From DASYTH01 sp035762905 (GTDB lineage Bacteria; Actinomycetota; Actinomycetes; Mycobacteriales; Pseudonocardiaceae): DNA of 62,836 bases. The notes below the pieces were generated by a model, which was not told where the DNA came from, searched no databases, and saw only the letters and a program-made list of their open reading frames with translations. Both the position numbers and the translations under genes were made by a program. Location of the stretch: contig NZ_DASUCC010000008.1 in NCBI RefSeq assembly GCF_035762905.1, forward strand, positions 1-62,836. The letters are read 5' to 3'. Below, piece after piece: positions 8,442 through 16,707 of the stretch; the first letter of the stretch is position 1, and every line of letters begins with the position of its first letter.

Positions 8442-9688
8442 TGACCGCCACGATCACCGGGGTGGGGCTGCGCACCCCGGTCGGGCGGGGCGCGGTCGAG
8501 GTGTTCGACGCGCTGTGCGCGGGTCGCTCCGGACTGTCCCGCCCGCCGGAGGGCCATCCGGTCGCGGAGTCGCTCGAGGTCGGCGGCTTCATGGCCGACA
8601 TCGACCCGCGCACGGTGGTTTCCGGGCCGGACGCCAACACGCTGGACCGGATCGTCGTGCTGGCCCTGCTGACCGCCGGGGACGCGCTGGCCGACGCCGG
8701 CATCGAGGTCGGCAGGGACGTGGACCCGGTGCGCATCGCGGTGATCGTCGGCGGGGTTGGCGGGATGGCCACGATGGAGGCCCAGGTGCTCGCCCGCGGC
8801 CGGCGCGGCCGCCCGGCGGTGAGTCCCTACCTGTTGACCGGAATCCTGCCGAACATGCCGGCGGCCCGGATCGCCATCCGGTACGGGATCCGCGGGTACA
8901 GCTCGTCGGTCGGCACCGCGTGTGCCTCCGGTGCCCAGGCGATCGCCGACGGTCTGCGGCTGATCCGGGAGAACGTGGCGGACGTGGTGCTGTGCGGGGC
9001 CAGTGAGGCACCGCTGTTCCCGACCTTCGCCGACACCTTCGGCAACGCAAGGGCACTGGCTCGCGGCTGGGACGAGCCAGCCGCGGCCAGCCGGCCGTTC
9101 GACCGGCGGCGCAACGGTTTCGTGCTCGCCGAGGGCGCCGGGCTCGTGGTGCTCGAGCGCACCGCGCATGCCGACGCCCGGGGCGCGGCCGGGTACGCCG
9201 ACCTGACCGGCTGGGGTGCGACGACCGACGCGCACCATCCCACCACGCCACGGCCGGACGGCTCGGGTGCCGCCGAGTGCATGCGCAGGGCACTCGGCGA
9301 CGCCGGCATCGAACCGTCCGATGTGGACTACATCAACGCGCACGGCACCGGCACCAAGCTGGGCGACGTCGCCGAGGCGACGGCGATCCGGACGGTGTTC
9401 GGGGCCGCCACTCCGGTCAGTTCGACCAAGTCGCTGACCGGGCACATGCTGGGCACCTCGGGGGTCGTGGAGGCGGTGACCGCCGCGCTCGCGGTGGCCC
9501 ACGGAACCGCCCCGCCGACCTGGAACCTGGACGACCCGGATCCGGCCTGTGCCATCGAGCACATCAGGAAGGCGCCGCTGACCGAACCCATCGGGCGGGC
9601 GCTGTCGAACTCGTTCGGCTTCGGCGGGCAGAACGTGAGCCTGCTGCTCGGCCGGGCGAGCACCGCAACGACACGGCTTTCGCGCTAG
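8441..9688 (+). CDS. Beta-ketoacyl-ACP synthase (KS 2)
   Basis: FabF-type condensing enzyme of 415 residues with the full triad: C161 in VGTACASGAQA, H301 in NAHGTGTKLGD and H335 in STKSLTGHMLGTSG. ATG 8441 overlaps the ligase 2 stop. Both ketosynthases in the operon keep their cysteine, so neither is a conventional chain length factor of the decarboxylase type. With no ketoreductase or dehydratase in the window, it probably makes beta-keto products or performs single condensations rather than building a reduced polyene chain. Confidence 0.87.
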   Translation: MTATITGVGLRTPVGRGAVEVFDALCAGRSGLSRPPEGHPVAESLEVGGFMADIDPRTVVSGPDANTLDRIVVLALLTAGDALADAGIEVGRDVDPVRIAVIVGGVGGMATMEAQVLARGRRGRPAVSPYLLTGILPNMPAARIAIRYGIRGYSSSVGTACASGAQAIADGLRLIRENVADVVLCGASEAPLFPTFADTFGNARALARGWDEPAAASRPFDRRRNGFVLAEGAGLVVLERTAHADARGAAGYADLTGWGATTDAHHPTTPRPDGSGAAECMRRALGDAGIEPSDVDYINAHGTGTKLGDVAEATAIRTVFGAATPVSSTKSLTGHMLGTSGVVEAVTAALAVAHGTAPPTWNLDDPDPACAIEHIRKAPLTEPIGRALSNSFGFGGQNVSLLLGRASTATTRLSR

Positions 9689-9703
9689 GAGAGAAGACCC
9701 GCG

Positions 9704-10768
9704 ATGAACATCTCAGGAATCGACCACATCGAGTTGTACGTGGGGGACGCCCGGCAGACCGCGTTCTACCTCTGTACCGCGTTCGGCTTCAAGGTCTGCG
9801 GGCAGGGCGGACCGGAGACCGGGCTGGCCGGGCAGCGCTCGCTGCTGCTGCGCCAGGGTGAGATCCAGATCGTGCTGACCTCCGGGCTGGTCGCCGACCA
9901 CCCGGCCACCGAGTACGTGCGCCGGCACGGCGACGGCGTGGCGATCGTCGCACTCGGGGTGGACGACGCGCAGGCCGCCTACCGCGAGTTGGTCGGCAAC
10001 GGGGCGTCGGCGATCTCCGCGCCGTCCCGGCACGTCCGGGACGACGCCGAGGTCACCGTCGCGGCGGTGTCCGGTTTCTCCGACGTGGCGCACCGCCTGG
10101 TGGAGCGGCACGGCCCGGCCCGGGAGTTCCTGCCCGGCGCGATCGAGGTGACCGAGGACGACCCGCACAGCGACACCAAGCTGCTGCGCACGATCGACCA
10201 CTGCGCGATCTGTGTGCCGGCCGGCGGGCTGGCGCCGACCGCGAAGTACTACGAGGACGTGTTCGGCTTCCGGCAGATCTTCGAGGAGTACATCGAGGTC
10301 GGCGGTCAGGGCATGGACTCGAAGGTGGTGCAGAGTCCGTCGCAGCACGTCACGTTCACGCTGATCGAGCCGGACCCGGGGCGCCGGCCGGGCCAGATCG
10401 ACGACTTCCTGACCTGGCACGCCGGTGCCGGTGTGCAGCACGTCGCCTTCGGCACCGACGACATCGTCACCGCGGTGAGCACGCTGGCCGACCACGGGGT
10501 GCGTTTCCTCGGCACGCCGTCGACCTACTACGACACGCTGGAGGACCGGGTCGGGCACCTGGACGCGCCGCTCGACGAACTGCGCCGGCTCGGTGTGCTG
10601 GTCGACCGGGACCACTGGGGTCAGCTGTTGCAGATCTTCACCGAGTCCATGCACGTCCGTCGCACGCTGTTCCTGGAGATCATCGAGCGGCGCGGGGCGC
10701 TCACCTTCGGCAGCGGCAACATCAAGGCGCTGTACGCGGCCAAGCAGCGCGAGCTTTCCGGCGAGTGA
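9704..10768 (+). CDS. hmaS: 4-hydroxymandelate synthase-like dioxygenase
   Basis: Two-domain vicinal-oxygen-chelate dioxygenase of 354 residues related to 4-hydroxyphenylpyruvate dioxygenase. The three iron ligands are visible as H166 (IDHCAICV), H246 (VQHVAFG) and E325 (LFLEIIERRG). The C-terminal motif reads GSGNIKALY with Ile340. Known HmaS enzymes have Ile here, whereas homogentisate-forming enzymes have Phe, the residue linked to the product switch; the ligand positions are offset by exactly five from those I recall for Amycolatopsis orientalis HmaS (161, 241, 320, Ile335). It should convert an arylpyruvate plus O2 to the arylhydroxyacetate (mandelate). GGAGAG precedes the ATG. No mandelate oxidase gene is nearby, so the mandelate may be used directly or oxidised by another cluster enzyme. 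Confidence 0.88.
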   Translation: MNISGIDHIELYVGDARQTAFYLCTAFGFKVCGQGGPETGLAGQRSLLLRQGEIQIVLTSGLVADHPATEYVRRHGDGVAIVALGVDDAQAAYRELVGNGASAISAPSRHVRDDAEVTVAAVSGFSDVAHRLVERHGPAREFLPGAIEVTEDDPHSDTKLLRTIDHCAICVPAGGLAPTAKYYEDVFGFRQIFEEYIEVGGQGMDSKVVQSPSQHVTFTLIEPDPGRRPGQIDDFLTWHAGAGVQHVAFGTDDIVTAVSTLADHGVRFLGTPSTYYDTLEDRVGHLDAPLDELRRLGVLVDRDHWGQLLQIFTESMHVRRTLFLEIIERRGALTFGSGNIKALYAAKQRELSGE

Positions 10769-10784
10769 GTGAGAAGGAGCGACC

Positions 10785-11693
10785 GTGACCGCAACCCAGG
10801 AGTTCACGCTGACCGAGCAGGAGCTCGCGCTGCTGCCGTCCGACGAGGAAGTCGCGTTCTACCAGGAACACGGCTGGTACCTGTCGAAGAAACTGTTCTC
10901 CGACGACGAGATCGACGGCCTGTTATCGGCGACCGAGCGGTACTACGCCGGGGAACGGGACCGCCGGCTGCCGGTCCGGCCGCCCCGGCTGGCGTACTGG
11001 GAGCCGGAACACGGCAACATCCAGCGGCACAACGACTACGTGCACTACGAGAGCGACGCGATCGCGGCCGCCCTGCTCAAGCCGCTGATCGGCGCGGTGG
11101 CCGCGCGGCTGGCCGGGGTGGCCGAGATCCGGGTGTTCCAGACCACGCTGATCTACAAGCCGCCGATCGCCCGCGAGCCGTCGAACATCGTGCCGTGGCA
11201 CTTCGACAAGCACTACTGGGCATCGTCCACATCGGAACGGATGCTGACCGCGTTCATCCCGTTCCACGACTGCCACGAGGAGCTGGGCACGATCACGATG
11301 GTGGACGGCAGCCACCGGTGGGACGAGGTCGGCTTCGAGGACAGCACCAACCAGCACTTCGCCGCGCGGGATCCCTGGCAGCTGGAGGAGATGCTCGTGG
11401 CGAACGCGGCGCACAACGGCGCCGGGATCAGCAAGATCCCCATGATCATCCCGAAGGGACACATGAGCTTCCACCACTGTCGGATCTACCACGGCAGCGG
11501 CGCCAACCTGGCCGACCGGCCCCGCCGGGCGATCTCGTTGCACCTGCAGGACGGCGCCAACGCCTACCGGGAGTTCCCGCTCTCCGACGGCAACCTGGCG
11601 ATCTACAACCACGACTCGCTGGTCCGCCGCACGGCGGACGGGCACCCCGACTACGCCGACCCGGCGTTCTGCCCGACCCTCTGGCGTTTCTGA
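10785..11693 (+). CDS. Fe(II)/2-oxoglutarate oxygenase, PhyH family
   Basis: A 302-residue phytanoyl-CoA-dioxygenase-type enzyme. The iron triad is H139-x-D141 (PWHFDKHYW) with distal H236 (IYHGSG), and Arg248 (RPRRAIS) is placed to bind the 2-oxoglutarate carboxylate. GTG 10785 has AGAAGGAG 5 nt upstream. Such enzymes hydroxylate, desaturate or cyclise small molecules or carrier-bound acyl groups. It carries a TTA codon at 10923. It stands between HmaS and a DUF3050 protein with proper ribosome binding sites for each gene, so this three-gene oxidation block may be a functional unit. Confidence 0.85.
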   Translation: MTATQEFTLTEQELALLPSDEEVAFYQEHGWYLSKKLFSDDEIDGLLSATERYYAGERDRRLPVRPPRLAYWEPEHGNIQRHNDYVHYESDAIAAALLKPLIGAVAARLAGVAEIRVFQTTLIYKPPIAREPSNIVPWHFDKHYWASSTSERMLTAFIPFHDCHEELGTITMVDGSHRWDEVGFEDSTNQHFAARDPWQLEEMLVANAAHNGAGISKIPMIIPKGHMSFHHCRIYHGSGANLADRPRRAISLHLQDGANAYREFPLSDGNLAIYNHDSLVRRTADGHPDYADPAFCPTLWRF

Positions 11694-11728
11694 CCCACCA
11701 CCGACGACGACAAGGAGAACCAACGCCG

Positions 11729-12517
11729 ATGTCCCGCTACGACTGGGGGAAGACGCATCCAGGTATCGAACGGCTCGAGCGAGCCGTCACCCCGGCGCGC
11801 GAGCGCGTCGTCACCCACCCGCTCTACGCCAACCTGGACAACCACGACGCGATCGTGACGTTCATGGAGCACCACGTGTTCGCCGTGTGGGACTTCATGT
11901 CGCTGCTCAAGTCGTTGCAGCGCAACCTGACCTGCGTCACGGTGCCGTGGATCCCGACCGGGCCGACCGGCAGCCGCCGGCTGATCAACGACATCGTCAT
12001 GGTCGAGGAGAGCGACGAGCTCGGCAACGGTTTCATCAGCCACTTCGAGCTGTACGTCGACGGGATGCGGGAGGCCGGCGCGAACACGGCGGCGGTGGAC
12101 AAGCTGGTCGACCTGCTGCGCGGCGGTCTCGGTGTCCGGGACGCGCTGGACCGGGCCGGGGTACCCAAGCCGTCCGTCGAGTTCGCGGGCACCACCTGGC
12201 ACATCATCGAGACGCTTCCGGTGCACTGCCAGGCCGCCGCGTTCGCCTTCGGCCGCGAGGACCTGATTCCGGACATGTTCACCCAGGTGGTCGCCGTCAA
12301 CGAGCGCAGCAGGCGGCTCGGCACCTTCGTCGACTACCTGGAACGGCACATCGAGGTGGACGGCGAGCAGCACACCCCCATGGCCATGCAGATGCTCGCC
12401 GACCTGTGCGGGGAGGACGAGGAGAAGTGGCAGTCCTGCGCGGACACCGTGAACACCGCATTGGCAGCGCGAACGCGGCTGTGGGACGCCATCCTCGAGG
12501 CGATCAAGACATCGTGA
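11729..12517 (+). CDS. DUF3050 protein, probable heme-oxygenase-like diiron oxygenase
   Basis: All-helical protein of 262 residues. Candidate metal ligands form the pattern expected for the heme-oxygenase-like diiron oxygenase/oxidase superfamily: E47 (FMEHHVF), E93 or E94 (VEESDEL), H105 (ISHFELY), then H207, D211 and H215 in the helix ERHIEVDGEQH. That last motif is what I recognise as DUF3050. Characterised superfamily members N-oxygenate amines or cleave C-C bonds; from memory, the nitro-forming BelK/HrmI enzymes are close to this group, which needs checking. AAGGAGA precedes ATG 11729. Its stop overlaps the methyltransferase start, and it directly follows an Fe/2OG oxygenase. The substrate is unknown. 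Confidence 0.75.
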   Translation: MSRYDWGKTHPGIERLERAVTPARERVVTHPLYANLDNHDAIVTFMEHHVFAVWDFMSLLKSLQRNLTCVTVPWIPTGPTGSRRLINDIVMVEESDELGNGFISHFELYVDGMREAGANTAAVDKLVDLLRGGLGVRDALDRAGVPKPSVEFAGTTWHIIETLPVHCQAAAFAFGREDLIPDMFTQVVAVNERSRRLGTFVDYLERHIEVDGEQHTPMAMQMLADLCGEDEEKWQSCADTVNTALAARTRLWDAILEAIKTS

Positions 12518-13521
12518 CCGTCGACGGGTTCGCGCGCCGCAAGCTGCTGGGCATCCTGTCCGGTGGGGTACCGGCCCAGTGCTGTTACGCGCTGGCCAAG
12601 CTCGGTGTCGCGGACCTGCTCGCCGACGGGCCACGCACCGTGGCCGAACTGGCGACCGACTGCGGTGCGAACCCGAGGGTGCTGCGCCGGCTGCTGCGCG
12701 GAATGGCTTCGCTCGGCCTGTTCCGGCGGATGGAGTCGGACACCTACGAGCTGACCCCGGTAGGCGAGCCGCTGTGCACGGCGGTCGCCGGATCGCTGCG
12801 GCAGACCGCGGTCATGCACGGCGAGGAGGTGCACCGCTCGTTCGGCGAGATCATGCACACGGTCCGCACCGGTGAGCCGGCCTTCGACCAGGTGCACGGC
12901 CGGCCCTTCTACGCCTACCTGGCCGAGCATCCCGACGCCGCCGGGGTGTTCGCCGGCGCCATGGGCAGCGAGCGGGTGCCGGCCACGCTGGCCGGGTGCG
13001 ACCTGACCGGCGTGACGACGCTGGTCGACGTGGGCGGCGGCTCGGGTGGCCTGCTGGCCGAGGCGCTCCGGTCGCATCCGGGGATGCGCGGGGTGCTGCT
13101 CGAGCTCGCCGACGCGGTCCGCGCGGCGCGGGCCCGACTCTGCGAGTCGGGCGTCGCGGACCGGGTGGACCTGGTCGAAGGCAGTTTCTTCGACCAGGTC
13201 CCCCACGGCGGCGATGCCTACGTGCTGTCCCGGGTGCTGCACAACTGGGCCGACGAACACGCCACGGTGATCCTGCGCCGGGTGCGGGCCGCGATGGATC
13301 CGGGTGCCCGGTTGCTGGTGTTCGAGAAGTTCCTGTCGGACAACGGCGGATCGGCGGCCTCGGCCATGGTCGACCTGCTCATGCTCGGCATGCTCGAGGG
13401 CCACGACCGCACCCAGGCCGAGTACCGGGAGCTGCTGACCGGCGCCGGGTTCGACGTGGTGATCGTTCGACCGTCCACAACGGACTCGGCGGAGAGCGTG
13501 ATCGAGGCGGTGCCGGCATGA
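12514..13521 (+). CDS. SAM-dependent O-methyltransferase
   Basis: Class I methyltransferase of 335 residues with the two-part layout of plant-type/actinomycete O-methyltransferases: an N-terminal winged-helix dimerisation domain (about 1-90, including LADGPRTVAELA) and a C-terminal Rossmann domain with the SAM motif VDVGGGSGG near residue 170. RVLHNWADE near residue 242 is the position of the usual catalytic His. GTG 12514 overlaps the previous stop (GTGA). It probably methylates a phenol or other hydroxyl, which suits a pathway beginning with a hydroxyaryl unit. Confidence 0.85.
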   Translation: MTVDGFARRKLLGILSGGVPAQCCYALAKLGVADLLADGPRTVAELATDCGANPRVLRRLLRGMASLGLFRRMESDTYELTPVGEPLCTAVAGSLRQTAVMHGEEVHRSFGEIMHTVRTGEPAFDQVHGRPFYAYLAEHPDAAGVFAGAMGSERVPATLAGCDLTGVTTLVDVGGGSGGLLAEALRSHPGMRGVLLELADAVRAARARLCESGVADRVDLVEGSFFDQVPHGGDAYVLSRVLHNWADEHATVILRRVRAAMDPGARLLVFEKFLSDNGGSAASAMVDLLMLGMLEGHDRTQAEYRELLTGAGFDVVIVRPSTTDSAESVIEAVPA

Positions 13522-14510
13522 CCGTGCTACCCGACGAGCCGCCCGGTGTCGAAGCCGGTCTGTACCGGACCGTCCGGCTGATCCGCCGGTTCGAGCAGCG
13601 TGCGGTTGAGCTGGTCGCCGCCGGTGAGATCGTCGGGGGCATCCATCCCTACACCGGTCAGGAAGCCGTCGCGGCCGGGGTGTGCGCCGCGCTCGCGCCC
13701 GACGACGTGATCACCAGCACGCACCGCGGGCACGGGCACGTGCTGGCCAAGGGCGCCGACCCGGCCAGGATGCTCGCCGAGTTGGCCGGCCGGTCCACCG
13801 GGCTCAACCGCGGCCGGGGCGGGTCGATGCACGCGGCGGACTTCGGGCTGGGGATCTACGGGGCGAACGCGATCGTCGGGGCGAACGGACCGATCACGGT
13901 CGGCGCGGCGTGGGCGGCCCGGCGGTCCGGCCGGGACACGGTGGCGGTCAGCTTCTTCGGCGACGGCGCGGTCAGCCAGGGGGTGCTGCTGGAGTCGATG
14001 AACCTGGCCGCGCTGTGGCGGGTTCCGGTGCTGTTCGTGTGCGAGAACAACGGTTACGCGACCACCCTGCGGCTGTCCGACGGGATGGCCGGCACGATCA
14101 CCGGGCGGGGCGCGGCGTTCGGGATGCCGGCCGTGACCGTGGACGGGATGGACGCGCACGCGGTGCTCGACGCCGCCCGCACCGCGGTGGACCGGGCCCG
14201 GTCCGGGTCCGGTCCCACCCTGATCGAATGCCTGACCTACCGGTTCGACGCGCACCACACGTGGGAGCACACGGCCAGGGTGCGCTACCGGGATGAGGAG
14301 GAGGTCACGCTCGGCCGGTCCCGGGACCCGGTCGAGCTGGCCGCCGCCCGGCTCGATCCGGGCGAGCGGGACCGGATCGACACGGAGATCGAGGCGCTGC
14401 TCGACGACGCGGTCGCCTTCGCACTGGCCAGCCCGCACCCCGATCCGGCCGGCGCGCTGGATCACCTGTACGCCACCGGGATGCGCGCGCGTTCGGGTGG
14501 TGGTTGGTGA
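13518..14510 (+). CDS. 2-oxoacid dehydrogenase E1 component, alpha subunit
   Basis: A 330-residue thiamine-diphosphate enzyme subunit of the PDH/BCDH type. It has the ThDP motif GDGAVSQG (near residue 153) ending about 30 residues later in ENNGYA, and the conserved RGGSMHAAD loop near residue 95. It is ATGA-coupled to the methyltransferase and overlaps the beta subunit gene. No E2 or E3 genes are nearby. The same arrangement (PglB/PglC) occurs in L-phenylglycine pathways, where an E1 pair acts on phenylpyruvate. Here it could decarboxylate an arylpyruvate or arylglyoxylate and hand the acyl group to CoA or a carrier protein; this is inference. Confidence 0.87.
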   Translation: MTVLPDEPPGVEAGLYRTVRLIRRFEQRAVELVAAGEIVGGIHPYTGQEAVAAGVCAALAPDDVITSTHRGHGHVLAKGADPARMLAELAGRSTGLNRGRGGSMHAADFGLGIYGANAIVGANGPITVGAAWAARRSGRDTVAVSFFGDGAVSQGVLLESMNLAALWRVPVLFVCENNGYATTLRLSDGMAGTITGRGAAFGMPAVTVDGMDAHAVLDAARTAVDRARSGSGPTLIECLTYRFDAHHTWEHTARVRYRDEEEVTLGRSRDPVELAAARLDPGERDRIDTEIEALLDDAVAFALASPHPDPAGALDHLYATGMRARSGGGW

Positions 14511-15478
14511 TGCCGTGGCTGTCCTACCAGAAGGCGCTGAACCGGGCGCTCGGTGACGAGTTGGCCAGTGACCCGGCGGTGTTCGTGCTCGGCGAGGATG
14601 TGCGGGTCGCCGTGTCCAACGTGACCGCCGGTCTGCTGCACCGGTTCGGGCCGGACCGGGTGCTGGACACGCCGCTGTCCGAGCAGGCGTTCACCAGCTT
14701 CGCCACCGGCGCCGCGCTCGCCGGTCTGCGACCGGTGATCGAGTTCCAGATTCCGTCGCTGATGTTCCTGGTGTTCGAGCAGATCGCCAACCAGGCGCAC
14801 AAGTTCTCGCTGATGACCGGTGGGCAGTGCCGGGTGCCGGTGACCTATCTGGTGCCCGGATCGGGTTCCCGCACCGGGTGGGCCGGCCAGCACTCCGACC
14901 ATCCGTACGGGCTGTTCGCCCATGTCGGCGTGAAGACCGTGGTGCCGGCCACCCCGACCGACGCATACGGCCTGCTGGTCTCGGCGATCCGGGACGACGA
15001 TCCGGTCGCGGTGTTCGCTCCGGCCGGTGCGCTCGGCGTCCGCGAGGACGTGGACTTCGCCACCCTGGCACCGGTTCCGCTCGGCATCGGTCGGGTGCAC
15101 CGGGCCGGTGCCGACGTCACCGTGGTCGCGATCGGACACCTGGTGCACGACGCGCTCGCCATCGCCGAGGAACTGGCGGCCGAGGCGTCGGTCGAGGTGT
15201 TCGACCCGCGCACGGTGTACCCGTTCGACTGGGACGGGCTGGCCGCGTCGGTGGCCAAGACCGGCCGGCTGGTGGTGATCGACGACGGGAACCGGTCGTG
15301 CGGAGTCGCCGCGGAGGTCCTTGCCACGGCCGCCGAACGGTTCGGGCTGGCCGCGCCGCCGGCCCGGGTGACCCGGCCGGACGGTGCCGTGCTGCCGTTC
15401 GCGCTCGAGCTGGACCGGGCGGTGCAGCCCGGCCGGGCCCAGCTGCTGACCGCGATCCAGGGGGTGCTCAAGGACTGA
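14510..15478 (+). CDS. 2-oxoacid dehydrogenase E1 component, beta subunit
   Basis: A 322-residue transketolase-like pyrimidine-binding subunit: LGEDV near residue 26, the DTPLSEQAF segment carrying the activating Glu near residue 60, and a C-terminal transketolase domain with FDPRTVYPFDW. ATG 14510 shares its first base with the alpha-subunit stop codon. It completes an alpha2-beta2 E1 enzyme with the preceding gene. The segment around residues 115-130 (PGSGSRTGWAGQHSD) matches the region of PDH E1 beta that shapes the active-site channel. Confidence 0.87.
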   Translation: MPWLSYQKALNRALGDELASDPAVFVLGEDVRVAVSNVTAGLLHRFGPDRVLDTPLSEQAFTSFATGAALAGLRPVIEFQIPSLMFLVFEQIANQAHKFSLMTGGQCRVPVTYLVPGSGSRTGWAGQHSDHPYGLFAHVGVKTVVPATPTDAYGLLVSAIRDDDPVAVFAPAGALGVREDVDFATLAPVPLGIGRVHRAGADVTVVAIGHLVHDALAIAEELAAEASVEVFDPRTVYPFDWDGLAASVAKTGRLVVIDDGNRSCGVAAEVLATAAERFGLAAPPARVTRPDGAVLPFALELDRAVQPGRAQLLTAIQGVLKD

Positions 15479-16707
15479 TGGACACCCTGGTCGCTACCTC
15501 GCTGAAAGACCTGCTTTCCAAGCAGGGCCGGCGGGACCCGTATCCGTTCTACGCGGCACTGCACCGCGCCGGGCCGGTCTGCCGGCTGCCCGCGCACGAG
15601 CGGTTCGACCTCGTCGTGCACGGCTACGACGCGGTGCACAAGGTCATGCGGGACAGCGCGTTCCGGGTGATGGACACCGAATACCCGGACCGCAGGGGAG
15701 TGCCCTGGTCGGAACACCCGGCGCTGCGCACGCTGACCCGGTCGGTGTTCTTCACCGACGGACCGGACCATCAGCGGGTGCGCCGGCTGTTCGGGCAGGT
15801 GTTCACGCCGCGCCGGATCGCCGCGCTTGAGCCGGTGATCGTGCGGACCATCGAGGCGCTGCTTGACCGGCTGGCCGACCTCGGCGCCGGTGGCGCGCCG
15901 GTGGACTTCCTGGCCGAGTTCGCGCTTCCGTTGCCCAGCAACGTGATCGGCGAACTGCTCGGGGTGCCGGAGGAGGACCGGGCCTGGTTTCCGCCCCGGG
16001 TGCGTGCCTTCGGCGCGATCCTGGATCTGGGCACCGGGGCATGGCACGGGCTGCGCGCGGCCGACATCGCGGCCGAGGAGCTGACCGGCTACTTCGCCGA
16101 TCTGGTGGCCAGTCGCCGGGCCCGGCCGCGGGACGATCTGGTCAGCGCGCTGGTCCAGGCCCAGGCCGAGGGCGCCGAGCTGCCCGACGCCGAACTGCTG
16201 GCCAACCTGATCACGATGTTCAACGCCGGTTTCGTGACCACCACCCACATGATCGGCAACGGGCTCACCCTGCTGCTGGAGCGGCCGGCCGTGCGCCGCG
16301 GGTTGCTGGCCGAGCCGGACCGGGTTCCCGCCTGTGTCGAGGAGATCCTGCGGTACGAGGCGCCGGTGCAGTTCAGCATCCGGTGGGCCGGCCGGGACAC
16401 CGAGCTGGCCGGGGTTCCGGTCGCCGCCGGCACCCGCGTCCTGGTGCTCTACGGCGCGGCCAACCGCGACCCGGCGCGGTTCGCCGACCCGGACCGCTTC
16501 GATCCGTCCAGAGTGGACAATCAGCACGCCTCGTTCGGCAGCGGCCTGCACTACTGTCTCGGCGCCGCGCTGAGCCGGCACGAGGGCCAGCTCGCGTTGC
16601 CGATGCTGCTGCGCCGGTTCCCCGGGCTCGTGCTCGCCGGACCGCCCGGTGCGCGGGACAAGCTGATGCTGCGCGGTTACGACAGCCTTCCGGTGCGGGT
16701 GACATGA
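15478..16707 (+). CDS. Cytochrome P450 (CYP A)
   Basis: Class I bacterial P450 of 409 residues. The heme-binding loop is FGSGLHYCLGAALSR with C360 as thiolate ligand; the ExxR motif is EEILRYEAP; the I-helix reads MFNAGFVTTTHMIGN, where the common acidic residue before the Thr run is absent. ATG 15478 overlaps the E1 beta stop. It is a soluble oxygenase needing external ferredoxin and reductase, not encoded nearby. A strikingly similar P450 lies at 36056-37333; both share long identical stretches such as FTDGPDHQRVRRL and RVRAFGAILDLGT. It probably tailors the cluster product or a carrier-bound intermediate. Confidence 0.9.
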   Translation: MDTLVATSLKDLLSKQGRRDPYPFYAALHRAGPVCRLPAHERFDLVVHGYDAVHKVMRDSAFRVMDTEYPDRRGVPWSEHPALRTLTRSVFFTDGPDHQRVRRLFGQVFTPRRIAALEPVIVRTIEALLDRLADLGAGGAPVDFLAEFALPLPSNVIGELLGVPEEDRAWFPPRVRAFGAILDLGTGAWHGLRAADIAAEELTGYFADLVASRRARPRDDLVSALVQAQAEGAELPDAELLANLITMFNAGFVTTTHMIGNGLTLLLERPAVRRGLLAEPDRVPACVEEILRYEAPVQFSIRWAGRDTELAGVPVAAGTRVLVLYGAANRDPARFADPDRFDPSRVDNQHASFGSGLHYCLGAALSRHEGQLALPMLLRRFPGLVLAGPPGARDKLMLRGYDSLPVRVT

